A stretch of 64,000 bases of DNA from contig WRLU01000001.1 of NCBI GenBank assembly GCA_009777475.1, positions 1 through 64,000 of the forward strand. Reading direction: 5' to 3'. The notes under the pieces are model-generated. The model searched no databases. It was not told where the DNA came from and worked only from the letters and a program-made list of their open reading frames with translations. The stretch comes from Oscillospiraceae bacterium (GTDB taxonomy: Bacteria > Bacillota > Clostridia > Oscillospirales > UBA929). Below are positions 43,928 through 53,166 of this stretch, piece by piece. A program made the translations under genes and the position numbers. Position 1 is the stretch's first letter; every line of letters starts with the position of its first letter.

Positions 43928-46027
43928 ATGAAAAGGAAAACCATGAAGAAACTAGGAACTCTGACCCTGTCGCTGTTGATGCTGCTGGCCTTGCTGCCAA
44001 TGTCTGCACCAAAAGCAGAGGGTTTCGGTTCAACCGGCAAATTCCTGGCAGCAATATCTGCACCTGCGGCAGGATCGGAACCCATATCAACGGCATCTCA
44101 ACTGGCTAACATCAGGTACGACCTGAACAAATCGTATCATCTGACAGGCAATATTGATTTATCTGGAATAGATAACTGGAATCCGCTAGGCATGGTAACA
44201 TCCAGCTCAGTCGCCACCTTCAGAGGCACCTTTGATGGGCAGGGATATGTTATCCGCGGTCTTTCTATCCGAGAAGAAAACCAATACAATGGGCTGTTTG
44301 GCGTTACTGTAAGTGCGAACATTAAAAACGTTGGCTTAGAGGATGTTTCGATATATTCGGAAAAGGAGACAGGCGAGATCAACGGAGGCGGGCTGATAGG
44401 CTTTGCACAAGACACAACTATCACCAATTGCTATATCGAAGAGTCGGATGTATTAGTTGCGAACTACGAGGGTACAACCGGTCATGCTTATGCCGGAGGA
44501 ATTGTGGGAAGGGCATTGGATGTTCAAATAAGCTATTGCTTCGGAATGGTCGGTGCAAGTGCATACAGCATTGAGGCCAATGCTTATACCGGAGGAATTA
44601 CCGGGTTTGGCGGCACTATCTCCGATAGCTGGAGTGATGGCGAGTCCTCTGCCAGTGCAGAGTACGGCAGTGCATATATCGGAGGGATTACCGGGTTGGC
44701 AAATGCCGACATCACCAACTGTTACAGCAAAAGCGAAGTCTTTATCCACGAGAGTATGGACGATGCCTACGCCGGCGGAATCGCCGGGTACTCCGTAGGA
44801 GTAAAAATAATCAGGTGTTATAATATAGGGTCTGTGTATATTGAGTCTGAAGAATCCTCCTATATTGGCGGTATTGCCGGACGAGGAGGGCAAATTGAAA
44901 ATTGCTACAACAACGGCGGTGAGATCTATGGCAGCGGCTACTATGTTTTCGGCGGCGGTATCAGCGGAAGAGCTGCTAAAATCATCAATTGCTACAACAT
45001 GGGAATGGTGGATCTTTCTGCTTATGCCATATGCAATATCGGAGGCATTGTAGGTCACAATGCAGGAGATAGTGTAGGCGAGGCAATAGCAACTTCCTAC
45101 AACTCAGGCAAGCTTTATGGGTTTGGCGAAAATGGAACGCGCATAGGCGGTGTTGCTGGCTGGAACAATCCTGGCTTCACTGGTGCAGGTGCAGTTAACT
45201 GTTACTGGAACGGAGACACAGAGCAATCTGTGAACGGTAAAACGCTTTCATCCTCAGAAAAAAAAGGTGCAGGATTCGGAGAAGCAATTGCAGGCATGAT
45301 GACCTCGGAATATATGAAAACCCAATCCAGGTTTACAGGCTTCAATTTCACTAATGTTTGGGAGATGAAGCCTGGCACAAATAACGGCTATCCGGTGTTG
45401 CGCGGCGTGCCTCACCTCGAACCTATTGCACACTGGGGAGGATTGCTTGTCTATAGCACAACGCATGGAAACAGCGCATTCATTGATTTGGAAAACGAAA
45501 TAATCTCTAAACCGTCTAATTTTGATATTGCGGCCTACAGTGTAAACGGCGGGCTTAAATGGAAGAAGTGGCCGACCGGCAAAACTAATGATGCCAAGCA
45601 GAAAAAGATTGACAAGCTTATCCCCAAGCTCTTCAATAAAAAACTTGTCTTGCACCTTTCTGACCAGCTGAATGCTAAAGGTAAACCTGAAACAAAAAAT
45701 GTTGACACCAGTAAGACTATTAAGTTCCCAGAAATCCAGGCACGCAATAAGAAAAATCATGAAAAACTAAAACCTGTCCTTTCCAGTTCCGATTCTCGCT
45801 ATGAATTGAAAACCAAAAAGGGCAACAACATCCCGCAAGACGATTACCAGTGGGCAGTAACTGCCGATAAGAAAACCCCCTCCGGAGCCTGGCAGCAGTT
45901 GTCAAGCTGGTCAGCACCAACCTCTGTTAAGGCTACTTATCTGGTGCGCACACCGGCATCTATAAATGGCAATTTAATCAAACCATCAGGAAAGATATTC
46001 AAGGTGGTGCTAAAGGTTCCGAAATAG
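43928..46027 (+). CDS. Secreted GLUG-repeat surface protein
   Basis: 699 residues behind AAGGAGG. Signal peptide about 1-31 (KKLGTLTLSLLMLLALLPMS). Residues ~55-130 begin a beta-helix (YHLTGNIDLSGIDNWNPLG, FRGTFDGQGYVIRGL); ~150-430 hold about eight GLUG-type repeats (YAGGIVGRA, YTGGITGFG, YIGGITGLA, YAGGIAGYS and so on) with NCY motifs. Adhesins and IgA protease-like proteins use this fold. The final ~230 residues resemble the tails of the M6-RCC1 protein and the sortase. No sorting motif or anchor is seen. Confidence 0.82.
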   Translation: MKRKTMKKLGTLTLSLLMLLALLPMSAPKAEGFGSTGKFLAAISAPAAGSEPISTASQLANIRYDLNKSYHLTGNIDLSGIDNWNPLGMVTSSSVATFRGTFDGQGYVIRGLSIREENQYNGLFGVTVSANIKNVGLEDVSIYSEKETGEINGGGLIGFAQDTTITNCYIEESDVLVANYEGTTGHAYAGGIVGRALDVQISYCFGMVGASAYSIEANAYTGGITGFGGTISDSWSDGESSASAEYGSAYIGGITGLANADITNCYSKSEVFIHESMDDAYAGGIAGYSVGVKIIRCYNIGSVYIESEESSYIGGIAGRGGQIENCYNNGGEIYGSGYYVFGGGISGRAAKIINCYNMGMVDLSAYAICNIGGIVGHNAGDSVGEAIATSYNSGKLYGFGENGTRIGGVAGWNNPGFTGAGAVNCYWNGDTEQSVNGKTLSSSEKKGAGFGEAIAGMMTSEYMKTQSRFTGFNFTNVWEMKPGTNNGYPVLRGVPHLEPIAHWGGLLVYSTTHGNSAFIDLENEIISKPSNFDIAAYSVNGGLKWKKWPTGKTNDAKQKKIDKLIPKLFNKKLVLHLSDQLNAKGKPETKNVDTSKTIKFPEIQARNKKNHEKLKPVLSSSDSRYELKTKKGNNIPQDDYQWAVTADKKTPSGAWQQLSSWSAPTSVKATYLVRTPASINGNLIKPSGKIFKVVLKVPK

Positions 46028-46044
46028 AGCAGCTAACGTAAGCC

Positions 46045-46076
46045 GGATGGGCAGCAGCGGAAGCTGTTGCCCATCC
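46045..46076 (+). terminator. Hairpin after the GLUG gene
   Basis: GGATGGGCAGCAGC and GCTGTTGCCCATCC form a 14-base stem (one wobble) closed by a GGAA tetraloop, 17 bases after the stop. No T-run follows, so termination is likely but not certain. Confidence 0.55.
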
Positions 46077-46213
46077 CCATTAGCGTGTAAAAAGAAGATA
46101 ACGGCAGCACATACAGGTTAATGCAGACATAGGGTCCCCTGAGTGCCATGAATCCCCGAAACGCATTGCAAAAACTTCCTAAAAAATAAAAATAAATTTA
46201 GGTTAAAAAAAGC

Positions 46214-46242
46214 TTGCTTTTTTTCGGACAATCGTATAGAAT
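46214..46242 (+). promoter_or_regulatory. Promoter of tuf
   Basis: TTGCTT, 17 bases, TAGAAT, about 47 bases before the ATG. It indicates that tuf is transcribed alone here. Confidence 0.5.
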
Positions 46243-46288
46243 GAATGCACTGTTGATTTTTTGATAAATAGGAAGGAGAAACTAAACC

Positions 46289-47488
46289 ATGGCTAAACAA
46301 AAATTCGAGAGAAACAAACCCCACGTAAACATCGGTACCGTTGGACACGTTGACCACGGTAAAACCACTCTGACCGCTGCCATCACCAAAGTTTTGAGCT
46401 TTGCAGGTCAGGCAAGCTTTACCGACTATGCCAACATCGACAAGGCACCCGAGGAGCGCGAACGCGGTATCACCATCAACACTGCCCACGTTGAGTACGA
46501 AACTGAAAACCGTCACTATGCCCACGTTGACTGTCCCGGACACGCCGACTATATCAAAAATATGATTACCGGTGCGGCTCAGATGGACGGAGCTATCCTA
46601 GTAGTTTCTGCGGCGGACGGCCCCATGCCTCAGACACGTGAGCATATCGTGCTTGCTCGTCAGGTTGGTGTTCCCAGCATTGTTGTCTACATGAACAAAT
46701 GCGACCAGGTAGACGATGAGGAGCTATTAGACTTAGTGGATATGGAAATTCGCGATCTGCTTAACAAGTACGAATTCCCCGGCGATGATACGCCAATCAT
46801 ACGCGGTTCCGGCTTGAAAGCACTGGAAAGCGAATCCACCGATGCATCAGCACCTGAATATGCTTCTATCATAGAACTTATGAAGGCTGTTGACGAATTC
46901 ATCCCCACGCCTGACCGAAAGGCAGATCTGCCCTTCCTCATGCCTGTTGAGGATGTATTTACAATTTCAGGCCGCGGTACTGTTGTCACAGGTCGTGTTG
47001 AACGCGGTCAGCTGAAAACTGGCGAGGAAATTGAAATTGTCGGAATCCAAGACACAGCAAAAACAGTTGTCACCGGCATTGAGATGTTCCACAAAATGCT
47101 TGATTATGCCGAGGCAGGCGACAATGCCGGCTGCTTGTTGCGCGGCATCAAAAAAGAAGAAGTAGAACGCGGCCAGGTTCTAGCAAAGCCGGGTTCCATT
47201 AAACCCTACAAAAAATTCCAAGGACAGGTTTATGTCCTGTCTAAGGAGGAGGGTGGACGCCATACCCCCTTCTTCCCCAACTATCGTCCCCAATTCTATT
47301 TCCGCACAACTGACGTTACAGGTGTCATTCAACTGCCTGAAGGTGTTGAAATGTGTATGCCCGGCGATAATGTAGAGATGGATGTTGAGCTGATTACCCC
47401 TATCGCCATTGAGGAAGGCCTCCGCTTCGCTATCCGTGAAGGCGGTCGTACCGTTGGCTCAGGCGTTGTTATTAAGATCAACGAATAA
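46289..47488 (+). CDS. tuf: Elongation factor Tu
   Basis: 399 residues, full length. G1 [10 protein letters not shown]2 RGITI, G3 DCPGH, G4 NKCD and G5 GSGLKA are present; domains 2 and 3 follow with the usual [17 protein letters not shown] and [12 protein letters not shown]. It brings aminoacyl-tRNA to the ribosome. A strong AAGGAGAAAC site precedes the ATG. It lies outside the usual str operon (no rpsL/rpsG/fusA), so it is a solo or second tuf copy. Codon use looks more biased toward C-ending codons than neighbours, as expected for a highly expressed gene. Confidence 0.97.
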   Translation: MAKQKFERNKPHVNIGTVGHVDHGKTTLTAAITKVLSFAGQASFTDYANIDKAPEERERGITINTAHVEYETENRHYAHVDCPGHADYIKNMITGAAQMDGAILVVSAADGPMPQTREHIVLARQVGVPSIVVYMNKCDQVDDEELLDLVDMEIRDLLNKYEFPGDDTPIIRGSGLKALESESTDASAPEYASIIELMKAVDEFIPTPDRKADLPFLMPVEDVFTISGRGTVVTGRVERGQLKTGEEIEIVGIQDTAKTVVTGIEMFHKMLDYAEAGDNAGCLLRGIKKEEVERGQVLAKPGSIKPYKKFQGQVYVLSKEEGGRHTPFFPNYRPQFYFRTTDVTGVIQLPEGVEMCMPGDNVEMDVELITPIAIEEGLRFAIREGGRTVGSGVVIKINE

Positions 47489-47607
47489 TAGCCTGACTGC
47501 ACAATAGGAATAATGCCATGAAGACGTTTGTACGGCTTGTGTTACACAGATGCTTTGTGGCATTAGTTTGTGTATGGGGGGATAGACGGAGGGGTGCGAA
47601 GGACAGC

Positions 47608-49167
47608 ATGAAAAAAGTTTTATGCCTTAGTCTTATTTTTTTATTGCTTGCCGGGTGCGGCATAGGGGATGAAAAATCCTCTTATCAAAACAATTCCATC
47701 ACCGTATATGTCGGAACAAATATTTTTGAAGAGTCCCTTGACCCGGTCAAGGGTGCTATGAGTTACGGTTATTCCTTTACCAACAGTGCCTTGCTTAAAG
47801 TCGCACCCAATTCAGAATATGTTCCTGACATTGCGGAAAGCTTTGAAGTAAGCAAGGATGCGCTGGTCTATACCTTCGTGCTGAAAAGCGGGATTTTGTT
47901 CAGTAATGGCAACGCCATGACTGCAAATGATGTAGTGTTTACATATCAAGCTGCAAAGAAAAAGCAGGCTGAAAACGAAAATATAGACCTCTCAAAACTT
48001 GATGCCGTTGAGGGAATTGACGAATTTACAGTTAGGTTCACCTTGTCTGAGCCATACTCGCCATTTTTGGACACGACCGCCCTGCTTGGCATTGTGCCTG
48101 CCTCGGATTATAACAGTGAAGAATTTGATCGTTATCCAATCGGGTCAGGAGCGTGGAAAATCATGCAATATGACCCAAACCAGCAGATTATAGTTGAGCC
48201 TAACGAGTATTACTATGGTAACACACCGAAAATTGGACGCATATCGCTTGTTTGCATGGATAATGATACAGCACTGTCAGCCGCCCGCTCGGGAGATCTT
48301 GACCTTGTAATGGTTGACCCTGCCTACGCCTTGGAAAGCATTGAGGGAATGACGTTGCATTCGCTTGAAACAATGGACATACGGATTATTAGCATGCCGG
48401 TGCTGCCCCGGCAGAAAAAAAACAATCTGACCATCGGCAACAACGTAACCTCAGATATTGCGGTACGCAAGGCCCTTTCCGTTGGCATAGACCGTGGGGA
48501 GGTTATTCGGCATGTGTATGGCGGAATAGGCAAAGCAGCGGTCGGGTTTACCGATAATCTTATATGGGCAGAAGCTGTTTCTGTTGCAGATGGACTAAAA
48601 AAGGAAGCTATGGATATCCTTGAGGCAGCCGGATGGGCAGACAACGGCGATGGCGTTCGTGAAAAAGAGGGTATTGCCTGCTCCTTTAAGCTATATGCAA
48701 CCGCGGAAAGATACCCTCTCGCCGCGGCAATTGCCCAGGAGGCGGCAGGTTTTGGCATTGAGATAGTGCCTCACTCTTCAGATTGGGGTGAGATTGCGGA
48801 AAATATGTATACCTCCGGCGTTATTTGGGGCTGGGGACAGTACAGTCCGACAGTTCTCCACTCGCTCTTCAGCGGGGAGGCCGCACTATCGGACGGCTGG
48901 GACAACGTAGCCGGATATATCAATCCCGAGGTTGATGGGCTTATAAATAAGGCCTTAGGGGCAACATCACAAATTGCCGCCATTGATAGCTGGAAGGAGG
49001 CACAGGCTCTTGCAAATGCCGATATTCCCTATATATATATAGCAAACATAGAGCACGCTTATTTTGTGAACGTTAGGCTTGATATATCCCCGGAAACCCA
49101 AATCCCCCATCCACATGGCCATGGTACACCGGTCATTTGCAATATGGCGGACTGGGTACTGAGGTAA
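47608..49167 (+). CDS. Peptide-type ABC transporter substrate-binding lipoprotein
   Basis: 519 residues from ATG 47608 (MKKVLCLSLIFLLLAGCGIG), a lipoprotein signal with lipobox LLAGC; the track's first 30 residues are upstream sequence. SBP family 5 features: YVPDIAESFEVSKDALVYTF, LKSGILFSNGNAMTANDVVF, FDRYPIGSGAWKI. It captures oligopeptides or related ligands outside the membrane for the two permeases that follow. Ligand unknown. Confidence 0.9.
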   Translation: MKKVLCLSLIFLLLAGCGIGDEKSSYQNNSITVYVGTNIFEESLDPVKGAMSYGYSFTNSALLKVAPNSEYVPDIAESFEVSKDALVYTFVLKSGILFSNGNAMTANDVVFTYQAAKKKQAENENIDLSKLDAVEGIDEFTVRFTLSEPYSPFLDTTALLGIVPASDYNSEEFDRYPIGSGAWKIMQYDPNQQIIVEPNEYYYGNTPKIGRISLVCMDNDTALSAARSGDLDLVMVDPAYALESIEGMTLHSLETMDIRIISMPVLPRQKKNNLTIGNNVTSDIAVRKALSVGIDRGEVIRHVYGGIGKAAVGFTDNLIWAEAVSVADGLKKEAMDILEAAGWADNGDGVREKEGIACSFKLYATAERYPLAAAIAQEAAGFGIEIVPHSSDWGEIAENMYTSGVIWGWGQYSPTVLHSLFSGEAALSDGWDNVAGYINPEVDGLINKALGATSQIAAIDSWKEAQALANADIPYIYIANIEHAYFVNVRLDISPETQIPHPHGHGTPVICNMADWVLR

Positions 49168-49189
49168 AAGTACTCTGGGAGGTATTGTA

Positions 49190-50173
49190 ATGACAGCAGC
49201 AAAGAGTGTTGCGGCAATTGTTGCGCGTATGCTGATTCTATTGGCTATGGTAAGCATATTGGCGTTTGTGCTTGTGATAAACTCTCCCATTGATCCCCTT
49301 GTGTCATACATAGGCCCCGAATCGACCCTTTCACAGGAAGCAAGGCAGGAAATTACAGAATATTGGAGTCTTGACAAATCAGGTACCGAAAGGTATTTGC
49401 AGTGGGTTAAAAATATCCTTAGCGGGGATTTTGGCGTTTCGATTACATATAAACGCCCGGTAATCGGCGTTATAGGGGAACGCTTTGCCTGTTCAGTAGC
49501 TCTTATGGCTACTGCATGGGTATTTTCCGGTGTTCTGGGGTTCCTCCTGGGTCTGGCGGCGGGAACCCGCCAGGGTAGCTTTTTCGACAAAACAGTAAGG
49601 CTTTTCTGTTTAGTTTTGCAGTCATCGCCCCCATTTTGGGTGGGGTTGCTAGTGTTAAGCATTTTCGCCGTAAATTTAGGCTGGTTTCCTATTGGTTTAG
49701 CCGTACCTATGGGAAAGCTTGCATCTGAAGTGACGTTTGCAGACAGGATACACCACCTAATACTTCCGATGGCGACCCTTACCATCGCCAGTATGGGGAA
49801 AATAGCTCTGTTCACCAGGCAAAAAGCCGCCGACATAGCAGGCAGTGAGTTTGTTTTGTTCGGGTTGGCACGAGGATTTGAGGGAGGTGGGCTAATGCGC
49901 CGCCACATTCTCAGAAACGCAGCTTTTCCCGCTATAACACTTCAGTTCTCCTCCTTTTCAGAGCTGTTTGGAGGATTAGTTCTTGCTGAGACGGTGTTTT
50001 CCTATCCCGGAATAGGATCTGCGGCAGTGGCAGCTGCTTTGGGAAGCGATGTGCCTCTGTTGCTCGGGATTACCCTTTTCAGTGCGATATTTGTATTTTG
50101 CGGAAATCTCGTAGCCAATCTCCTGTACAAAGCCGCCGATCCTAGTCTTAGAGGGGGCAGTGAATGTGTATAA
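49190..50173 (+). CDS. ABC transporter permease, DppB-like
   Basis: 327 residues with about six hydrophobic segments and the EAA-loop region GLARGFEGGGLMRRHILRNAAFPAI, the coupling helix to the ATPase. SIDPL-type N-terminal periplasmic loop and WSLDKSGTERYLQWVKNILSGDFG are typical of DppB/OppB/NikB. It overlaps the next permease by 14 bases. Confidence 0.9.
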   Translation: MTAAKSVAAIVARMLILLAMVSILAFVLVINSPIDPLVSYIGPESTLSQEARQEITEYWSLDKSGTERYLQWVKNILSGDFGVSITYKRPVIGVIGERFACSVALMATAWVFSGVLGFLLGLAAGTRQGSFFDKTVRLFCLVLQSSPPFWVGLLVLSIFAVNLGWFPIGLAVPMGKLASEVTFADRIHHLILPMATLTIASMGKIALFTRQKAADIAGSEFVLFGLARGFEGGGLMRRHILRNAAFPAITLQFSSFSELFGGLVLAETVFSYPGIGSAAVAAALGSDVPLLLGITLFSAIFVFCGNLVANLLYKAADPSLRGGSECV

Positions 50174-51035
50174 AAGCTTGCTTGTTGCATTGTTATTCAA
50201 TCACAAAACTAAAAGTATTATTCTTATAAACATAGCCTCCGTGTATATTGTTGGCGTTTTTATTTGGGGGATGGCTCTCAGCCCGGCGGATTATTCGGTA
50301 AATTTCAACAACAAATTCATCTCACCCTGCCCTGAGTTTTTGTTTGGTACGGACTTTTTGGGAAGAGATATGTTTTTCCGCTCGATGAAGGGACTGTCCA
50401 ACAGTATTGTCATCGGGCTTGCCGCTTCGGCGATTAGCTCGCTTATCGCTATTGTTTTTGGCATATCATCTGCAGCTATCGGTGGAAAATTTGACAAATT
50501 TGTAATGCTGTGTGTTGACTGCTGTATGGGTCTGCCGCATCTTGTACTTTTAATTCTTATATCCTTTATGCTTGGGCGCGGGGCAATCGGTGTCACTCTC
50601 GGTGTGGCATTTACGCATTGGCCCGAACTCACACGGCTGATACGCGCCGAGGTTTTGTCATTGCGCCGGGCGCATTATGTCAATGCCGCCTACAAAATGG
50701 GCAAGAGTCGGCTTTATGTGATTTCCAGGCATATGCTGCCCCATGTAATTCCTGTGTATATTACAGGGCTTGTGCTGCTATTCCCCCATGCTATTTTGCA
50801 CGAGTCCGCCATAACCTTTTTGGGGTTTGGGCTACCTGCGGAAACGCCGGCTATCGGGGTTATTCTTTCCGAATCTATGCGCCATATTGCCGCCGGGAAA
50901 TGGTGGCTGGCACTATTCCCGGGGATTATGCTTGCCACAGCAGTGATTCTCTTTGATGCCGCAGGGGAAAGCCTGAAGCACCTGATGAACAGCAGAACCT
51001 GCCGTCTGCACACGGGAGCAAGCGGGCCGGCATAA
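50160..51035 (+). CDS. ABC transporter permease, DppC-like
   Basis: 291 residues, GTG start. The FGTDFLGRDMFFR motif (C-subunit hallmark HPLGTDxLGRD) and EAA-loop AAYKMGKSRLYVISRHMLPHV are intact; VINVLFP-like end ATFLGFGLPAETPAIG present as ITFLGFGLPAETPAIG. It completes the membrane pore. No DppD/DppF ATPase follows: the next gene is convergent. Confidence 0.9.
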   Translation: MNVYKSLLVALLFNHKTKSIILINIASVYIVGVFIWGMALSPADYSVNFNNKFISPCPEFLFGTDFLGRDMFFRSMKGLSNSIVIGLAASAISSLIAIVFGISSAAIGGKFDKFVMLCVDCCMGLPHLVLLILISFMLGRGAIGVTLGVAFTHWPELTRLIRAEVLSLRRAHYVNAAYKMGKSRLYVISRHMLPHVIPVYITGLVLLFPHAILHESAITFLGFGLPAETPAIGVILSESMRHIAAGKWWLALFPGIMLATAVILFDAAGESLKHLMNSRTCRLHTGASGPA

Positions 51036-51040
51036 TCCCA

Positions 51041-52243
51041 TTACGGTGCTATAATTTCGGCAGACACAATGCCCTTTTTCCCGGGCGAGTATTCACCGTA
51101 CGCAACAACCAGGCTGCCGGTCAGACTGGCTGCCTTCCCGGTTATTTTGCCGCCTTCCCTTTTTGCGGTGTTTTTGATTCTGATTTCAAATTCGCCGCTC
51201 TCCCATACCCTCGGCAAGCCTCCCCACCGTTGGGTGCTTGGGTTATATACCTCGTATTTTTCGTCTAAATTAATCCTGCCCTTAACAGGCGCAAGGGTCC
51301 TGCTCTTCAGCTTTGCTCGGGCGGCAGGCTTGATAGTCTGCACCTTTGAATCAGGCTTTTTGTCTCGGGAAATTTTTTTAGCATATATAGGCACACCTGA
51401 GGTAATGCAGTCTGATATGTCAAGGGTAACGCTCTCTTCCTTTACCTCGGTATACTCGACGCCATTTCCCGCAGAATATAATGTACCCTGGTTGAATTTT
51501 ATTGTTTCTTTTTTATAGTTAATTTTGTAATTAGGTGCTCTGGGAGGTTCAATTACCTTTACCTTTGGCGTAGGCGTGGGCGATGGCGTAGGGGAAGGCG
51601 GAGGGGGCGGGGTTACAGTACCTGACTTGCTTAGTCTGACCACAACCCTCTCCACCCGGGTTTTGGTGCATGTAAACAAGGTCAGATCATACCGTGTGTT
51701 AATAATATTCTCGAATTCATTTTCATGTATTTTGCTAATCTTGTCAACCTTATAGTCGTGCCGGACCTCGTTTGTGTCGGTGATGCTTACCGAATCACCG
51801 GATTTAAGCCTTGGCAGTCCGCCAAAATGCCTGCTGTAGTTATGCCCGCCGATTACCAGAGAGCCTGAAAGATCGCCACTCCAGCGGCAAGGCGTTTTCT
51901 TTAAGCTTTCTTCCGTTACCTCAACGTTTACCGGCAGCAGCCCTACAGGCAGCGGGGAAATGTCAAGCAAGCCAAGATACTTCCTTCCATTGAGCTCAAG
52001 AACAGGATGCGGAGTTGGGGAAGGCTTAGCCGCCGGGGCAGATTTCTTTTTTCTGGGTTCAGGAGGCTTGGCGTAGGTTATGCTGATTTTTTCAATCCGT
52101 TCGGACTCCATCAGATCAGACAGCTCATGCGCCGTTTGCCCGGCACTGCTGCCCGCCCTGATGTCTTCAAGCATATTTGAAAACATCAGCCCGGCTGAAA
52201 GCAGAACTGCCAAAACCCCGGCTCCGAGCATAACCTTTTTCAT
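51041..52243 (-). CDS. Sortase with Pro-rich linker and C-terminal domain
   Basis: 400 residues. N-terminal membrane anchor (~4-22), a Lys/Pro stem, then the sortase barrel with catalytic His134 (IGGHNYSRHFGGL), Cys192 (LTLFTCT) and Arg199. A PTPSPTPTPK linker (~211-227) joins it to a ~165-residue domain with basic strands (IKPAARAKLKSRTLAPVKG, WESGEFEIRIKNTAK), which resembles the tails of the GLUG and M6-RCC1 proteins. A tail of this kind is unusual for sortases. It is the last gene of the surface-protein group and likely acts on the LPAST-bearing protein just upstream. Confidence 0.8.
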   Translation of the reverse strand: MKKVMLGAGVLAVLLSAGLMFSNMLEDIRAGSSAGQTAHELSDLMESERIEKISITYAKPPEPRKKKSAPAAKPSPTPHPVLELNGRKYLGLLDISPLPVGLLPVNVEVTEESLKKTPCRWSGDLSGSLVIGGHNYSRHFGGLPRLKSGDSVSITDTNEVRHDYKVDKISKIHENEFENIINTRYDLTLFTCTKTRVERVVVRLSKSGTVTPPPPPSPTPSPTPTPKVKVIEPPRAPNYKINYKKETIKFNQGTLYSAGNGVEYTEVKEESVTLDISDCITSGVPIYAKKISRDKKPDSKVQTIKPAARAKLKSRTLAPVKGRINLDEKYEVYNPSTQRWGGLPRVWESGEFEIRIKNTAKREGGKITGKAASLTGSLVVAYGEYSPGKKGIVSAEIIAP

Positions 52244-52263
52244 TCTGACATCCCCCTATACGC

Positions 52264-52294
52264 CGCCCCGCCGTCCTAAGGGGACGGCGGGGCG
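52264..52294 (-). terminator. Intergenic hairpin between surface protein and sortase genes
   Basis: CGCCCCGCCGTCC and GGACGGCGGGGCG form 13 perfect pairs with a 5-base loop. No T-run. Set inside a likely operon, it could lower sortase expression relative to its substrate or stabilise the upstream message. Confidence 0.55.
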
Positions 52295-52306
52295 ATCCAT
52301 AGTTAT

Positions 52307-53125
52307 TTACTGTTTTGTTTCCCTCCTGCCGATAAAGAGGCAGGCGGCAAGCATCATCATGCCAAGCCCCCCTAATACAGAGGCGGGCCAAAAGGGCAGA
52401 CCTGTCCTTATAGTCTCATTCCTTGTGGATGCGGGCAGGCTCCCGCCGCCCTCGCGGGGGGCCGCTGCCACCGCTTGCTGCGCAGGGAGGGAATCGTCAA
52501 TCATCAGCTCTGTTAGGGCAACCTCATTCCTTGGGGAGGTATCAGGATCATAGCTATACTTTATTCTAAGGAGCCGTACATTGGTAACATTTAATTGAAA
52601 GGGAACGGCAAGAGAGTCCACAGTAACTGTCAGTATCGGAGCATTGGCACCGTCTGCATAGAAATCAATCTGAGCCGCTCTGCCCCCATTTGATCTAAGT
52701 ACAAAATCTGTCAGGCTTGCTGTTCCGGTAAGCTCGGTATAATTCTTTTGCAGATTAAAAAAAACACTCAGCTCTCTTGTGCCATTAACGGCAGGAGCCA
52801 CAGGGCCGGCACCACCATTCGGCTGAACAGCAGGCAGGTTCCATGTTCCGGCCTTGAATACAAGGGCATTGCGGTGAGCTACACCTCCTACTTCAACAAA
52901 GGGATCGCTGTCGCTTGTGGAAGGCAGATAGTAAAATGCGTGTATCTCATTGTCAGGCACATTCCCCCCAACACTGCTGGTTGCCATGCTCGCACCAGCA
53001 TGGGGCTCAATAATCCCCAAAAGCTCCAGCCAGTTTTCTGCCAATGCATAGGGATAAACAGAGGTAAGCAACAGGCTCACCGCCATAACCATGACTAAAT
53101 GGACGATTTTATTTGTAATTTTCAA
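52307..53125 (-). CDS. NPCBM-like surface protein with LPxT-type sorting signal
   Basis: 272 residues. Signal peptide ~1-29 (ending PYALA). The body (VEVGGVAHRNALVFKAG, LSVFFNLQKNYTELTGTASL, AQIDFYADG, FQLNVTNVRLLRIKYSY) follows the NPCBM carbohydrate-binding plan. The C-terminus has SLPASTRNE, a hydrophobic span and a GRRETKQ tail: an LPxT-like cell-wall sorting signal, though R replaces the usual G and the gap to the membrane span is long. It is the only protein of the cluster with such a signal, so it is the probable substrate of the adjacent sortase. Confidence 0.75.
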   Translation of the reverse strand: MKITNKIVHLVMVMAVSLLLTSVYPYALAENWLELLGIIEPHAGASMATSSVGGNVPDNEIHAFYYLPSTSDSDPFVEVGGVAHRNALVFKAGTWNLPAVQPNGGAGPVAPAVNGTRELSVFFNLQKNYTELTGTASLTDFVLRSNGGRAAQIDFYADGANAPILTVTVDSLAVPFQLNVTNVRLLRIKYSYDPDTSPRNEVALTELMIDDSLPAQQAVAAAPREGGGSLPASTRNETIRTGLPFWPASVLGGLGMMMLAACLFIGRRETKQ

Positions 53126-53166
53126 TGAAAACCCCTCCTGATTTTATTTTCGGCTGCTCTCCGTCA

